DNA from: Nitrospirota bacterium | GTDB lineage: Bacteria; Nitrospirota; Nitrospiria; JACQBW01 | DNA: 47,203 nucleotides | Assembly (NCBI GenBank): GCA_016194305.1 | Contig: JACQBW010000019.1 | Coordinates: 1-47,203, forward strand | Direction: 5' to 3' | In this document: positions 10,701 through 17,125 of the stretch, in pieces | Layout: each line of letters opens with the position of its first letter | How positions within the stretch are numbered: the first letter of the stretch is position 1 | Translations under genes and position numbers: made by a program | The notes under the pieces: generated by a model | What the model saw: only the letters and a program-made list of their open reading frames with translations | What the model was told of the DNA's origin: nothing | Database searches by the model: none

Positions 10701-11930
10701 AGGACCTTCTGATTTTTGGCTCCAGATATCACTCCCGGACGGAGGATTTCTAAAGTCGGTCCATAAGGCAAAAAAATTTGTTCCGTCATTTCCGGAAACC
10801 GGGCTCTGTTTCTGAAAGGTCGTATTGGAGTTCACGACCATGCCCGCTGATTCCACGACGCTTCCCGTTCTTAAAATTCGCGCCCCATAAATATCGGCGA
10901 TCGATGTGCTGTTTCGATAATCCTGCCAGGAGGCAAAATAAAGACCGGCTCCCGTGGAATAGGTGACCTTGGGCAAAAGCTGATCATTGATCGCGGTGGA
11001 AATCGCAAATCGGCTTCCTGAAAGCGTTCCGCCCGTCGTGATCAACTGTCCGTAAATGTCCCGGACTCCGGAGGCGCCGGTATCATAAACAACCAGGAAA
11101 TTGGTTCCGTCAAAAGCAACTGACGGGTGACGCTCGGCCAGACCTGACGTCACCGCGACCCCTGTTACGGTTCCGATAGCTCCTGCGGTCGTGATGGTAT
11201 TGCCATAAACATTTCCGGAGGGATCTGTGCCAAAATCTTCCCAGGCAATTAGATATCTTCCAACGGTTGTATTGCTAAAAGTAATTTGGGGAAGAACAGA
11301 AGGCGGTGTCGCATTGGAAGTCACGGTTGCTACAGTCACGGCCGTACCGACTACGCCGGTTTTCGTTACGCTGATTGCCCTGACGGATGTGCCTCCATCC
11401 AGATAGGCGACGTAAAAGTTGGTACCGTCGTAGGCGATGGAAGGAACCTGTTGATTGCCCGCACCTCCGGCTATGGTAAAGGTGGTCCCCATCACGGCAT
11501 TGGTCGCGCTGTAAGAAACAAAAGTCCCGATAATATCCTGATCGGTTCCGTTAAAAGATTGATAGACCACCAGGAATTGTCCGGCGGCATAGTTTGCAAC
11601 TGAAGGGAATATCTGGTCATTGGTCGAAGCATTGATTGCAAACGGGGCAACAATTAAATTTCCGTTTGAGTCAAATACTTTTCCGTAGATATCGATTGAA
11701 CTGGAAGTACCGCTGGAGTTTTGCCAGGAGACGAGATAATTCGCACCGTCAAAAGCCATCGATGCATTATCATCATTCCCCGTCAGCGTATCGACCTGAA
11801 TGGCGTTTCCGATGAGAGAAGCGTGAGCAGTGAGAGATAGTCCGGTTAAGATCAGCCAAAAAATGAGAAGGCTTCCTGCCCCCCACCTCCACCCTCCTGG
11901 GAGTGAAGTTTTAATTTTGCTTATTTTCAT
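4782..11930 (-). CDS. Giant secreted protein: DGTNY blades, IPT/Ig-like, seven FG-GAP blades, eleven Fn3 domains
   Basis: A 2382-residue protein beginning with a Sec-type signal (hydrophobic stretch about 18-36, probable cleavage after AHA). Order of domains: repeated blades with DGTNY/DGTNF motifs (about 40-405); an IPT/TIG-like domain (about 410-495); an Ig-like domain starting DFSLTTASS (about 500-600); two modules with NGTVNPNG and NGTANPNG (about 605-795); seven FG-GAP repeats (about 797-1297) with calcium-binding loops such as GDVNGDGIKD, GDLNGDGFSE, GDLNKDGKAD and SDLNGDGYTD; and eleven fibronectin III domains (about 1298 to the end), each opening with a D-x-x-x-P-P/A-x-x-P motif. Seven FG-GAP repeats would close one integrin-like propeller. 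No C-terminal sorting signal or autotransporter barrel is visible. An extracellular adhesin or matrix protein is inferred; no enzymatic motif was seen. Its N-terminal half is paralogous to the partial gene at 1-2765. Confidence 0.88.
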   Translation of the reverse strand: MKISKIKTSLPGGWRWGAGSLLIFWLILTGLSLTAHASLIGNAIQVDTLTGNDDNASMAFDGANYLVSWQNSSGTSSSIDIYGKVFDSNGNLIVAPFAINASTNDQIFPSVANYAAGQFLVVYQSFNGTDQDIIGTFVSYSATNAVMGTTFTIAGGAGNQQVPSIAYDGTNFYVAYLDGGTSVRAISVTKTGVVGTAVTVATVTSNATPPSVLPQITFSNTTVGRYLIAWEDFGTDPSGNVYGNTITTAGAIGTVTGVAVTSGLAERHPSVAFDGTNFLVVYDTGASGVRDIYGQLITTGGTLSGSRFAISTAINDQLLPKVTYSTGAGLYFASWQDYRNSTSIADIYGARILRTGSVVESAGMVVNSNTTFQKQSPVSGNDGTNFFALWTDFRNPPSGSDIWSQKSEGPPPVLSSVTPSVNLTVGVPMTLTGNYFGDLAAGSRSTSTDYVMINGLKVSDAYFSSWMNNLISFSLPPNSNSGAVQVYSGNLGSNTISLSVQDFSLTTASSATVAQGSSGTLSLTLFSVNGFSSPVTLSVSNLPAGVSAGFNTNPVTPLSTGASATLMISSALSTLQGVYSILVTGSGGGETHTASISLYIAALPSAMTSPVTSITQNSATLNGTVNPNGQSGTAWFDYGTTIAYGISTAPFVLTSSYSITSLSTPISALTLGTTYHVRMTARNSLGTSYGGDYAFSTLATPPIVATGIPSNKTTSSVTLNGTANPNGVTGSAWFEYGTTSSYGSTTASVSISGNFENFISFNLIGLSSYSIYHFRIVASNNGGITTGLDQTYNTFTIPFYGQPDIELLSSPVTAFNGVHSSDYAGGAVANGGDVNGDGIKDFIICADQAPGPNNRLNAGACYLFFGRPPGWPSPTTLDQADLIIYGANPGDMIGHSVSIAGDLNGDGFSEIVIGAPNASPILKTTTRIQAGQVYIINGRGNFYKDYPSGIIDLAQQTVSVTISGANSFDNIGDAVTTAGDINGDFIADLVISAPKISATGVNQSGEVYIIYGKYTFPGVIDLSTTTGGADVIIGGFQTSGLSSALSISGDVNGDGINDLIVGVQGYSPFNKAGTQRYQAGGAFLFFGRKTWPTAETPLSFQNADLTFNGVSTGDQAGSAVSLGDLNKDGKADVIIGARLASPNGKPGAGSTYIVLGQAAFTSPVIELNSANVTINGVGTNDQSGRVLSSSSDLNGDGYTDLLIGAPNASPGGRSNSGSIYVILGKSVFPSVINLSTGFDTIINGAYAGDYAGSSFDATGDVNGDLLPDILIGAYSASPALKAYPFVNKFAGQAYLIFGNNQYDVVPPSVPSGIVVALVSDSQIGFTWTASTDNVAVAGYEIYRNGAKIATVGGTKFTDSNLPTNTKFNYQFAAFDLAGNKSALTAPLFVSTLADTVPPTSPTNLIATAVSPSQINLSWSPGSDDIAVAGYKVWRSVNGTTYIQIANVSGTTYSSTGLRPSSINYYYVQTYDAAGNSSLSSNVASSVTLQDTIAPSTPTALRATTISGNEIDLLWFPSSDDTGVTGYQVWRSIDNVNFTQISAVTSSLYLDTGLPSVQKYYYYVIAYDYGGNLSGRSNTAYAVNDITAPTAPATVTAAVAGPGQINVSWTPATDNSGMIYQYYIYSSTPLNGPFSLVGVVGGNLTSFSHMGLLGNRNYYYYVRAADLAENLSPVSPTAGPFTTTADATAPSAPGGLTASPAITSVGLNWTASTDNSGTIASYQVWRSTGIATCANPPVAPFVQVSPIGIPTTNSYSDAALSPSTTYSYCILALDPSNNRSVPSGTVQSTTLPDTVAPAFPTNLRATAVSETQVNLSWSPAVDNLGVSGYQVLRTTTSTTIFTVLSTTFSDIGLTPWTTYSYTVRAFDFSGNYSPSAPSVSATTLDSTRPVWPGTTGFSATAAGGASGASQINVSWPQATDNSAVAGYSIYYSTNNITFVQIGSVLGAGTTSFAAVGLQPSSTYYFYIVAFDGAGNNSLPSITVTASTIADTAPPSVPANLVVTAISDSKLGLVWTASSDNVAVAGYTISRSTSSTGPFIPLGNWPVNSYTDSFNLIASTPYYYFLVAYDAAGNVSGPSTIASGTTLGDTTPPTVPRGIVALVASSQTQVNLSWIPSLDNSGSIASYSIYRNGNLVGTSPSNSFSDLGLLPNQTYVYTISARDSGGNVSSLSAPVTAVTDVYPPSVPCGNLAAPCTSLGAPFAVAVSVSEIDISWSASIDKDLTNNGSGSGIAGYKIYRSDLVNPIGTSSASSTIFADKGLVPRTTYNYRVSAFDWGGNESALSPATVISTPQDTTPPSIPASLVASLATSRQINLDWVPSSDNDKVAGYKIYRSGVLYMYTTANSFADPGLSANTTYSYTVSAYDRSGNESAQSTAVSAATGP

Positions 11931-12184
11931 TAAATCCGATATTTTTAATAAGATTTAAATTGCCGGGCAAGCTGAACCAACGGATTTAAATGCATGATTT
12001 ATGCCATGAGACAGGTCTGTTTTTGGATTAGAAGACTTCCTTTCCTCCTCATAACTTATTGAAAAGAAAGCTCAATTTTTTCTCTCTTTTTCTTCTCACT
12101 CCTTTCTAAATTATACCCGATTTTAAGATTCCAGATTGCCATCTTCTTTGTCCTGTCACGGCATAAATTTTCTTCTATTTCCCC
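11931..12184. promoter_or_regulatory. Long leader/upstream region of the giant surface-protein gene
   Basis: No gene is visible between the start of the 2382-residue gene and the NUDIX terminator. On the minus strand there is a TATAAT hexamer (plus coordinates 12110-12115) without a recognisable -35 box; if used, the leader would be about 180 nt. The stretch between it and the ATG contains two ATTTAAAT palindromes. I recognise no riboswitch class. The ATG at 11930 has only a weak GGA as ribosome binding site. Confidence 0.25.
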
Positions 12185-12222
12185 AAAAAAAATTGCCTGG
12201 CGGCGTGACCCGACAGGCAATT
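12185..12222 (-). terminator. Rho-independent terminator after the NUDIX gene
   Basis: On the minus strand AATTGCCTG and CAGGCAATT form a perfect 9-bp stem with a 14-nt loop, followed directly by a run of T. It lies about 25 bases after the NUDIX stop codon and separates that gene from the surface-protein cluster. Confidence 0.9.
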
Positions 12223-12247
12223 TACAAACCAGGAGGCTTTTTGAAAA

Positions 12248-12775
12248 TTACTTTTTTAACTTCAAATAGGCGTTTTGCAGGCCAATAATCGTCTTGCCAT
12301 CCTGAATTTGCCCGGTTTTAATCATTTCAAGGGCCTTATCAAGTGGCATTTTTTTCACTTCGAGCACTTCGCTTTCCTCCAGATTCTGAGATCCCAAAGT
12401 AAGTGACTCCGCCAGATAGATATGAATGACTTCATCGCAAAAACCGGGTGTAGTCAAAAAGGAAAGCAACTTTTGAAATGTTTCAGCCTCGTAACCGGTC
12501 TCTTCTTTCAACTCTCTTTTTGCGCACTCGAGAGGATCCTCGCCTGAATGAAGCTTACCCGCCGGAATTTCATAGAGATATCCACCGGCCGCATACCGGT
12601 ATTGATAAATCAAGACGACGTTCCCATCTTCTGTAAGTGGGACGACCGCCGCGGCGCCCGGATGCCGGATGAATTCCAGTTCCATCTTGTGACCGTTTGG
12701 AAGAATGACCTGATCGAGTTCAATATTCAGAATCTTGCCTTCGTAAACCCGTTTTCGAGATATGGGCTGATTCAC
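12248..12775 (-). CDS. NUDIX hydrolase, ADP-ribose pyrophosphatase type
   Basis: A 175-residue cytoplasmic enzyme. The Nudix box is complete: Gly73, Glu79, then Arg87-Glu88-Leu, Glu91-Glu92 and Gly94-Tyr95, which bind the divalent metals used to cleave nucleoside diphosphates linked to another moiety. The N-terminal beta-rich part (RKRVYEGKILNIELDQV) and the segment IYQYRYAAGGYLYEIPAG resemble ADP-ribose pyrophosphatases (NudF family), which convert ADP-ribose to AMP and ribose 5-phosphate; the precise substrate is inferred from family resemblance. The start is GTG at 12775 with AGGA nine bases upstream. It follows the cytochrome c gene but a terminator between them suggests separate or attenuated transcription. 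Confidence 0.88.
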   Translation of the reverse strand: MNQPISRKRVYEGKILNIELDQVILPNGHKMELEFIRHPGAAAVVPLTEDGNVVLIYQYRYAAGGYLYEIPAGKLHSGEDPLECAKRELKEETGYEAETFQKLLSFLTTPGFCDEVIHIYLAESLTLGSQNLEESEVLEVKKMPLDKALEMIKTGQIQDGKTIIGLQNAYLKLKK

Positions 12776-12798
12776 TTATGGGTCCTCTCCCCTTCCGT

Positions 12799-12834
12799 AA
12801 AAAAAAAGAAGCCCTTGATAAGGGGCTTCTTTTT
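12799..12834 (-). terminator. Rho-independent terminator after the cytochrome c gene
   Basis: The minus strand reads AAGAAGCCC, a short loop, GGGCTTCTT and then at least seven T. A-tracts on both sides mean it could also work weakly on the plus strand. It lies between the cytochrome c stop and the NUDIX start. Confidence 0.88.
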
Positions 12835-12855
12835 AAAAACAGCAGATTCACTAAT

Positions 12856-13296
12856 TTATTTGCCAAGGCTTCTTTCGTATGCGATGACTTCCCATCCTTC
12901 TGACTCAGTAATCTGGGCGGGAATCACAGCGATCATGGGCGTGTTGGGACTTCCATTTTTAAGCACCCACATCATTTCGCCCGGAGTTCTCAGACTGTCA
13001 AATTGTTTGTTGGTGAAATTGCGGGGTGACGGTTCCATTCCGGCAGCGGCAATTCCATCCCCTTTACCTTCGGGACCGTGACAGCTGAAACATCCCCCTT
13101 TTCCATTAAAAATTTCTTTCCCCTTCGCGATGACCGCGGCTGAAGAAATATCAACTGGAGGTTTTACAGCTTTGGCAGCGGCAATTTCGCCGGCAGGAAC
13201 GCGAGGCTTGGTAACATCTTTTTCCACACCCATTGCGACCGGAGCCATAAAGCCGATTGCTAAAACTCCACCTAAAATTGCATTGGCTAATTTCAT
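12856..13296 (-). CDS. Periplasmic monohaem class I cytochrome c
   Basis: A 146-residue protein with a Sec signal (MKLANAILGG..., cleavage probably near residue 23). One haem site is present: Cys69-Phe-Ser-Cys72-His73. A probable distal axial ligand is Met121 in the segment GSPNTPM, and the tail SEGWEVIAYERSLGK has the W/Y-containing last helix typical of class I cytochromes. It is expected to carry single electrons in the periplasm; its partners cannot be read from the neighbours, which are a peptide transporter upstream and a NUDIX hydrolase downstream. GGAGAG lies seven bases before the ATG, and the gene has its own promoter-like sequence and its own terminator, so it is probably a single-gene unit. 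Confidence 0.9.
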   Translation of the reverse strand: MKLANAILGGVLAIGFMAPVAMGVEKDVTKPRVPAGEIAAAKAVKPPVDISSAAVIAKGKEIFNGKGGCFSCHGPEGKGDGIAAAGMEPSPRNFTNKQFDSLRTPGEMMWVLKNGSPNTPMIAVIPAQITESEGWEVIAYERSLGK

Positions 13297-13416
13297 TGAA
13301 CGACTCTCCTCATTAAGTAACTTGTTCTATTAATTTATTTTTTTAAATAACTACAGAAGAAATTCTTGAAAACAGTTTTTCTTATTATCCCCCCTTTCTT
13401 ACAGCTCAGCGGGTGT

Positions 13417-13446
13417 ATCTTACCTGAATGATTCCGAAAATGTCAA
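13417..13446 (-). promoter_or_regulatory. Sigma-70-type promoter for the cytochrome c gene
   Basis: The minus strand has a perfect TTGACA (13441-13446), an 18-bp spacer and TAAGAT (13417-13422). Transcription would begin near 13410 and leave a leader of about 110 nt before the ATG at 13296. The -10 matches consensus at four of six positions. Confidence 0.55.
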
Positions 13447-13501
13447 TCATCCTCGCAACTCTTTTTTTGTTTCACTCAGGTTAACAGATTTAAGGCTCCT
13501 T

Positions 13502-13515
13502 TGTTTAATTAAACA
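13502..13515. promoter_or_regulatory. Perfect 14-bp palindrome upstream of the cytochrome c promoter
   Basis: TGTTTAATTAAACA is a perfect 14-bp inverted repeat with no spacer. It sits between the oppC stop and the cytochrome c promoter, about 56 bp upstream of the -35 box, a position suited to an activator. The regulator is unknown. Confidence 0.3.
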
Positions 13516-13532
13516 CGTCAAACTGAAAAAAG

Positions 13533-14342
13533 TTACCGTCTGGAATTTCGGGGATCCAGATAATCTCTCAGCCAGTCCCCCACCGTATTCAGAGAAAGAA
13601 TGGTTAGAAAGATGGCCATCGAAGGGAAAAGTATGAGATGCGGATAAAACCTCATGCTGCTCCACCCGTCGTTGGCCATGATTCCCCAGCTTGCAGACGG
13701 AGGGGCAAGGCCCAATCCAATAAAACTGAGAGAAGACTCCGCAAGAATCGCCGCCGGAACGCGATAGGTGAGGGTGACCATTAACGGACCCAGAATATTC
13801 GGAATCATATGACGAAAAAGAAGCCGGTAATGGCTCCCCCCGAGGGCCTGTGCCGCATCAAAATAGGCCTCTCCCTTTATCCTTTGCACTTCACCCCGCA
13901 CCAGTCTGGCAACAGTCACCCAACTCACAATCGACAGGGCGAAAAAGATTCCGAGAAATCCTCTCCCGAACAGAAGCATCATTAAAATGATCAGGAGAAG
14001 ATCCGGAAGCGCAAAGACCACATCGACGATCCTCATCATGACCTGGTCCACTCTTTTTCCAAAATATCCGGATATTCCTCCAAAGATTGTCCCAATGAGC
14101 AGCGCGGAAGACGCCGTAGTCACTCCGATCAAGATGGAAAGTCTTCCCCCTTTCATGAGGCGGGTCAACAGATCTCTTCCCAATTTATCGGTTCCCATCC
14201 AGTGCTGACGGGTGGGTGGAGAAAGAAGGGCATGAGGATCCTGCTGGTCATATAGATAGGGAGACAAATAAGGACCCGTTAAAGTCATCCCTGAAAGGAG
14301 AACCAGAAAACAGACGGAAACTGCCAACATCTTATCTTTCAT
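13533..14342 (-). CDS. oppC: Oligopeptide/dipeptide ABC transporter permease, OppC/DppC type
   Basis: A 269-residue inner-membrane permease. The N-terminus has one membrane segment followed by the family sequence PPTRQHWMGTDKLGRDLLTRL, then several more membrane helices. The cytoplasmic coupling loop EAYFDAAQALGGSHYRLLFRHMIPNI matches the EAA motif that contacts the ATPases. It pairs with OppB to form the channel. The ATG at 14342 lies inside the last codons of oppB (11-base overlap), so translation is coupled. No OppD/OppF ATPase gene is present in the window, so the transporter must borrow ATPases encoded elsewhere. Substrate (peptide, or nickel or sugar in related systems) is not resolved by the sequence. 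Confidence 0.9.
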   Translation of the reverse strand: MKDKMLAVSVCFLVLLSGMTLTGPYLSPYLYDQQDPHALLSPPTRQHWMGTDKLGRDLLTRLMKGGRLSILIGVTTASSALLIGTIFGGISGYFGKRVDQVMMRIVDVVFALPDLLLIILMMLLFGRGFLGIFFALSIVSWVTVARLVRGEVQRIKGEAYFDAAQALGGSHYRLLFRHMIPNILGPLMVTLTYRVPAAILAESSLSFIGLGLAPPSASWGIMANDGWSSMRFYPHLILFPSMAIFLTILSLNTVGDWLRDYLDPRNSRR

Positions 14343-15255
14343 GTTCTCTCATCCTTGGATCGATCCATGAGGAAACAAGATCCACCATGATATTCGCAAC
14401 CACAATCACCACCGCATAAACCAGGGTCACGCCCATGATCAGAGGATAATCCCGGTTGGTCACAGCCGTCACAAAGTATCTTCCCATTCCCGGAATGGAA
14501 AAAAGGTATTCCACGATAAACGATCCGGTCAGTAGTCCTGCGATTAGTGGTCCGGAAATGCTGATGACGGGAGAAATAGAATTCCTGAGAAGATATTTGA
14601 AGACTATTTTCTTCTCGGGAATGCCGCTTGCCCGTGCGGTTCTGACAAAATCTTTCAAAACATTTTCCAGAAGGCTTGAACGGACAAGCCGCGCAATATA
14701 GGCGGCGGAACCCAGGCCAAGTGTCAAAGACGGGAGAAGGGTATAAGACCACCCCTCCCAAAGGGCTGGAGGCAAGAGATGAAATAAAATTGAAAAAATG
14801 AATATGAGCAGGGATCCAAGGACGAATGTCGGAAGCGAAATTCCCCCGGACGATGCGGTCATACTTAACCGGTCTATCCAGCTTTCTTTATAAATTGCCG
14901 CCACGGTCCCGAAGAAAAGTCCGAAACTGATCGCCACACTAAAAGAGAGCAAACCCAATTTTATTGAAACAGGAAAGGTGTCAGCAATAATTTCATTGAC
15001 GCTCCTTCCGGTATATTTGTATGAGGGGCCAAGATCGCCTTGGGCCAATCCTTTCATATACTGGTAATATTGCTGCCAGACCGGAAGATTCAGATGATAC
15101 TTTGTCTCGATATTCAACAGGATTTCAGGTGGAAGTTTTTTCTCGGAGTCAAAAGGTCCTCCCGGGACGCAGTAAAGAATAAAGAAAGTCAACGTGGCGA
15201 CGACAATGAAAACCGGAATGGAATAGAGGATTCTCTTAATAAGAAATTTTAACAT
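14332..15255 (-). CDS. oppB: Oligopeptide/dipeptide ABC transporter permease, OppB/DppB type
   Basis: A 307-residue permease with the characteristic N-terminus MLKFLIKRILYSIPVFIVV, a first membrane helix and a periplasmic region containing DLGPSYKYTGRSVNEII. The EAA-type loop VRTARASGIPEKKIVFKYLL faces the ATPase. The ATG at 15255 is preferred over an in-frame TTG three codons upstream because family members begin at this point. It is read after oppA, separated by 181 bases that contain a long inverted repeat, and overlaps oppC by 11 bases. Confidence 0.9.
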   Translation of the reverse strand: MLKFLIKRILYSIPVFIVVATLTFFILYCVPGGPFDSEKKLPPEILLNIETKYHLNLPVWQQYYQYMKGLAQGDLGPSYKYTGRSVNEIIADTFPVSIKLGLLSFSVAISFGLFFGTVAAIYKESWIDRLSMTASSGGISLPTFVLGSLLIFIFSILFHLLPPALWEGWSYTLLPSLTLGLGSAAYIARLVRSSLLENVLKDFVRTARASGIPEKKIVFKYLLRNSISPVISISGPLIAGLLTGSFIVEYLFSIPGMGRYFVTAVTNRDYPLIMGVTLVYAVVIVVANIMVDLVSSWIDPRMREHER

Positions 15256-15284
15256 GGGCTTCAATGCTTTCTTTTGGAGGCGTC

Positions 15285-15403
15285 AAGAACCGGGCGCGCC
15301 ATTCTCTCCCATGGCGCCGAAATTCATGCTGATCTCAATTAAACAATTCAATGTGCCATAGGCGAATTTCGCCGAGTCTCCGTTCATAGCACACCCGGTT
15401 CTT
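15285..15403. repeat. 119-bp imperfect inverted-repeat element between oppA and oppB
   Basis: The outer arms are AAGAACCGGG (15285-15294) and its exact complement CCCGGTTCTT (15394-15403). Inside them further matching blocks recur in inverted order, including a GAAATTC block and GGCGAATTTCGCC (15361-15373). The whole stretch could fold into one long interrupted hairpin in the opp mRNA. It is not related in sequence to the GGCCGCAG elements elsewhere in the window. It may tune expression of oppA relative to oppBC or be a mobile miniature element. Confidence 0.5.
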
Positions 15404-15436
15404 TCGTTCAATTTCCACCCGGGAAAACAAGGAAAA

Positions 15437-17002
15437 TTACCGAATAACGCTAATTGTTTTGAAAAATATCAGTTCCATGGGATTGGTCTCGACTCCCCTG
15501 ACATAGGATTTCACCAAGAAATTTTGCGCCGAAATAAAGAGTGGCATGATCGGCACTTCATCTTCCGTTAATATCTTCTGTGCCTCACGATAAATCATAC
15601 GTCGTTTCTGCGGGTCACGCTCCGACGATCCTGAAACAATCAGCTGATCATATTTCATATTCCCCCAGCGGGTATGGTTGTTTCCTCCCCCTTTCATAAA
15701 AAGGTTCATGAAATTATCAGGGTCCGGATAATCCGCTCCCCAGCCGAGTCTGAAAATCTGGGGCGGATTCAGCTGAAGCTTTTTTAAATAGACTTTCCAC
15801 TCCATATTGTCCAGCGAAATCGTCACGTTGAGGTTCCGTTTGAGCTGGGCTTGTATGTTTTCGGCAATCAGTCCATTCACGGTGTCCGTGTTGAAGGCGG
15901 TTGTCACGACCGGAAAGTCTTTCCCTCCGGGAAAACCTGCTTCAGAAAGGAGACGCGCCGCTTCTTTTGGATTGAAGCGGAGTCCTACCAGAGGTTCATA
16001 TCCGAACATTCCGGGAGGAATCCAGGAATAGGCCGAACGTTCTCCCCCTTTTAAAACATGGGGAAACTCCTCCCGATCGATTGCCATCGAAAAAGCTCTT
16101 CGAATTTTCGGGTTGTTAAAAGGTGGCGCTTCAGTATTGAAACCGTAATAATATCCGCGAAGAAGCGGCTGGTTGACGTATTCTGCTCGTGTCCGGTAAT
16201 GTTCTATCGCTTCAGGGGGTAGCGAGACCATATCCAGACCCCCGGTTTCATAAAGCGTCAGGGCGGTTGTCCTTTCATTGATCACAAAGATTTCAATCGT
16301 ATTGCAAAGCGGCGGGGTTCCGTAATAATTCAAATTGGCCTCAAGCCTGAGTTTGTATTCATGTCTCCACTCTTTCAGGCGATAAGGTCCGTTTACGACC
16401 ATTTTATCCGGATCGGTCCAATGATTCTGGTATTTTTCAATCAGATCTCTTCTTAGGGGAAATGTCGCAGAAAAAGTGGTGATGCTGATAAAATAGATGA
16501 CCGGTTTTTTTAACCGGACTTCCAGCGTCTCGGAATCCAGAGCACGGACCCCCACTTTGTCGGACTCCTTCAGTTTACCCTGATTGTATTCTTCGCTGTT
16601 TTCAATATCGTACAGGAAATAAGCATACTCGGAAGCCGTTTGCGGATTGAGCAGCCTCTTCCAGGCATATTCGAAATCTTGCGCGGTAACAGGCTTTCCG
16701 TCCGACCAAAAAAGGTTCTTCCTGAGGTGAAACAGGTATCGCCTTCCATCCGGCGAAATCTCCCAGCTGGAAGCCGAAGCCGGTTTCGGCGTCAAAGTCT
16801 GATCAAATTGAGTCAGGCCTTCCATGAGATTTTCAATAATCAAGATCGAAGTTCCGTCCGTTGCCAGGGAAGGGTCCAGAGTCGGGGGTTCCGTGCCAAT
16901 GCTCATTCGAAAAGACGCCGGATTTCCCCAGATAAAAGACGGCCACAAGAGAGGAAAAAGGAACATCAAAATAAATACGGTTCGTGTCAGATATTTTCGC
17001 AT
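15437..17002 (-). CDS. oppA: Peptide ABC transporter substrate-binding protein, OppA type
   Basis: A family 5 solute-binding protein of 521 residues. The start is placed at ATG 17002 because it gives a regular Sec signal (MRKYLTRTVFILMFLF..., cleavage near FIWGNPA); the frame remains open to another ATG at 17038. Neither has a strong ribosome binding site. Family signatures include GTEPPTLDPSLATDGTSI, the segment FHLRKNLFWSDGKPVTAQDF and the C-terminal domain with LGWGADYPDPDNFM, all typical of OppA. It binds peptides in the periplasm and hands them to OppBC. The first lobe contains no lipobox Cys, so it is probably soluble. It is first in the operon and diverges from the unknown gene at 17126. 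Confidence 0.9.
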   Translation of the reverse strand: MRKYLTRTVFILMFLFPLLWPSFIWGNPASFRMSIGTEPPTLDPSLATDGTSILIIENLMEGLTQFDQTLTPKPASASSWEISPDGRRYLFHLRKNLFWSDGKPVTAQDFEYAWKRLLNPQTASEYAYFLYDIENSEEYNQGKLKESDKVGVRALDSETLEVRLKKPVIYFISITTFSATFPLRRDLIEKYQNHWTDPDKMVVNGPYRLKEWRHEYKLRLEANLNYYGTPPLCNTIEIFVINERTTALTLYETGGLDMVSLPPEAIEHYRTRAEYVNQPLLRGYYYGFNTEAPPFNNPKIRRAFSMAIDREEFPHVLKGGERSAYSWIPPGMFGYEPLVGLRFNPKEAARLLSEAGFPGGKDFPVVTTAFNTDTVNGLIAENIQAQLKRNLNVTISLDNMEWKVYLKKLQLNPPQIFRLGWGADYPDPDNFMNLFMKGGGNNHTRWGNMKYDQLIVSGSSERDPQKRRMIYREAQKILTEDEVPIMPLFISAQNFLVKSYVRGVETNPMELIFFKTISVIR

Positions 17003-17125
17003 TATATCAATCAGTTCAATGTATAGTCCCATACACATTTTTTGGAAGAAATTTCCCCAATCATGCGAGCAAAAACTTCCGTGGATTATAATACATTTTT
17101 TTCTTTTTAGGTTATACTAATAAGT

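Noticed and set aside
11931-12184. Riboswitch in the leader of the giant surface-protein gene
   Set aside because: The leader has palindromes and a GGTTCAGCTTGCCCGGC stretch, but it does not follow the conserved cores of the cyclic di-GMP or other classes I know.
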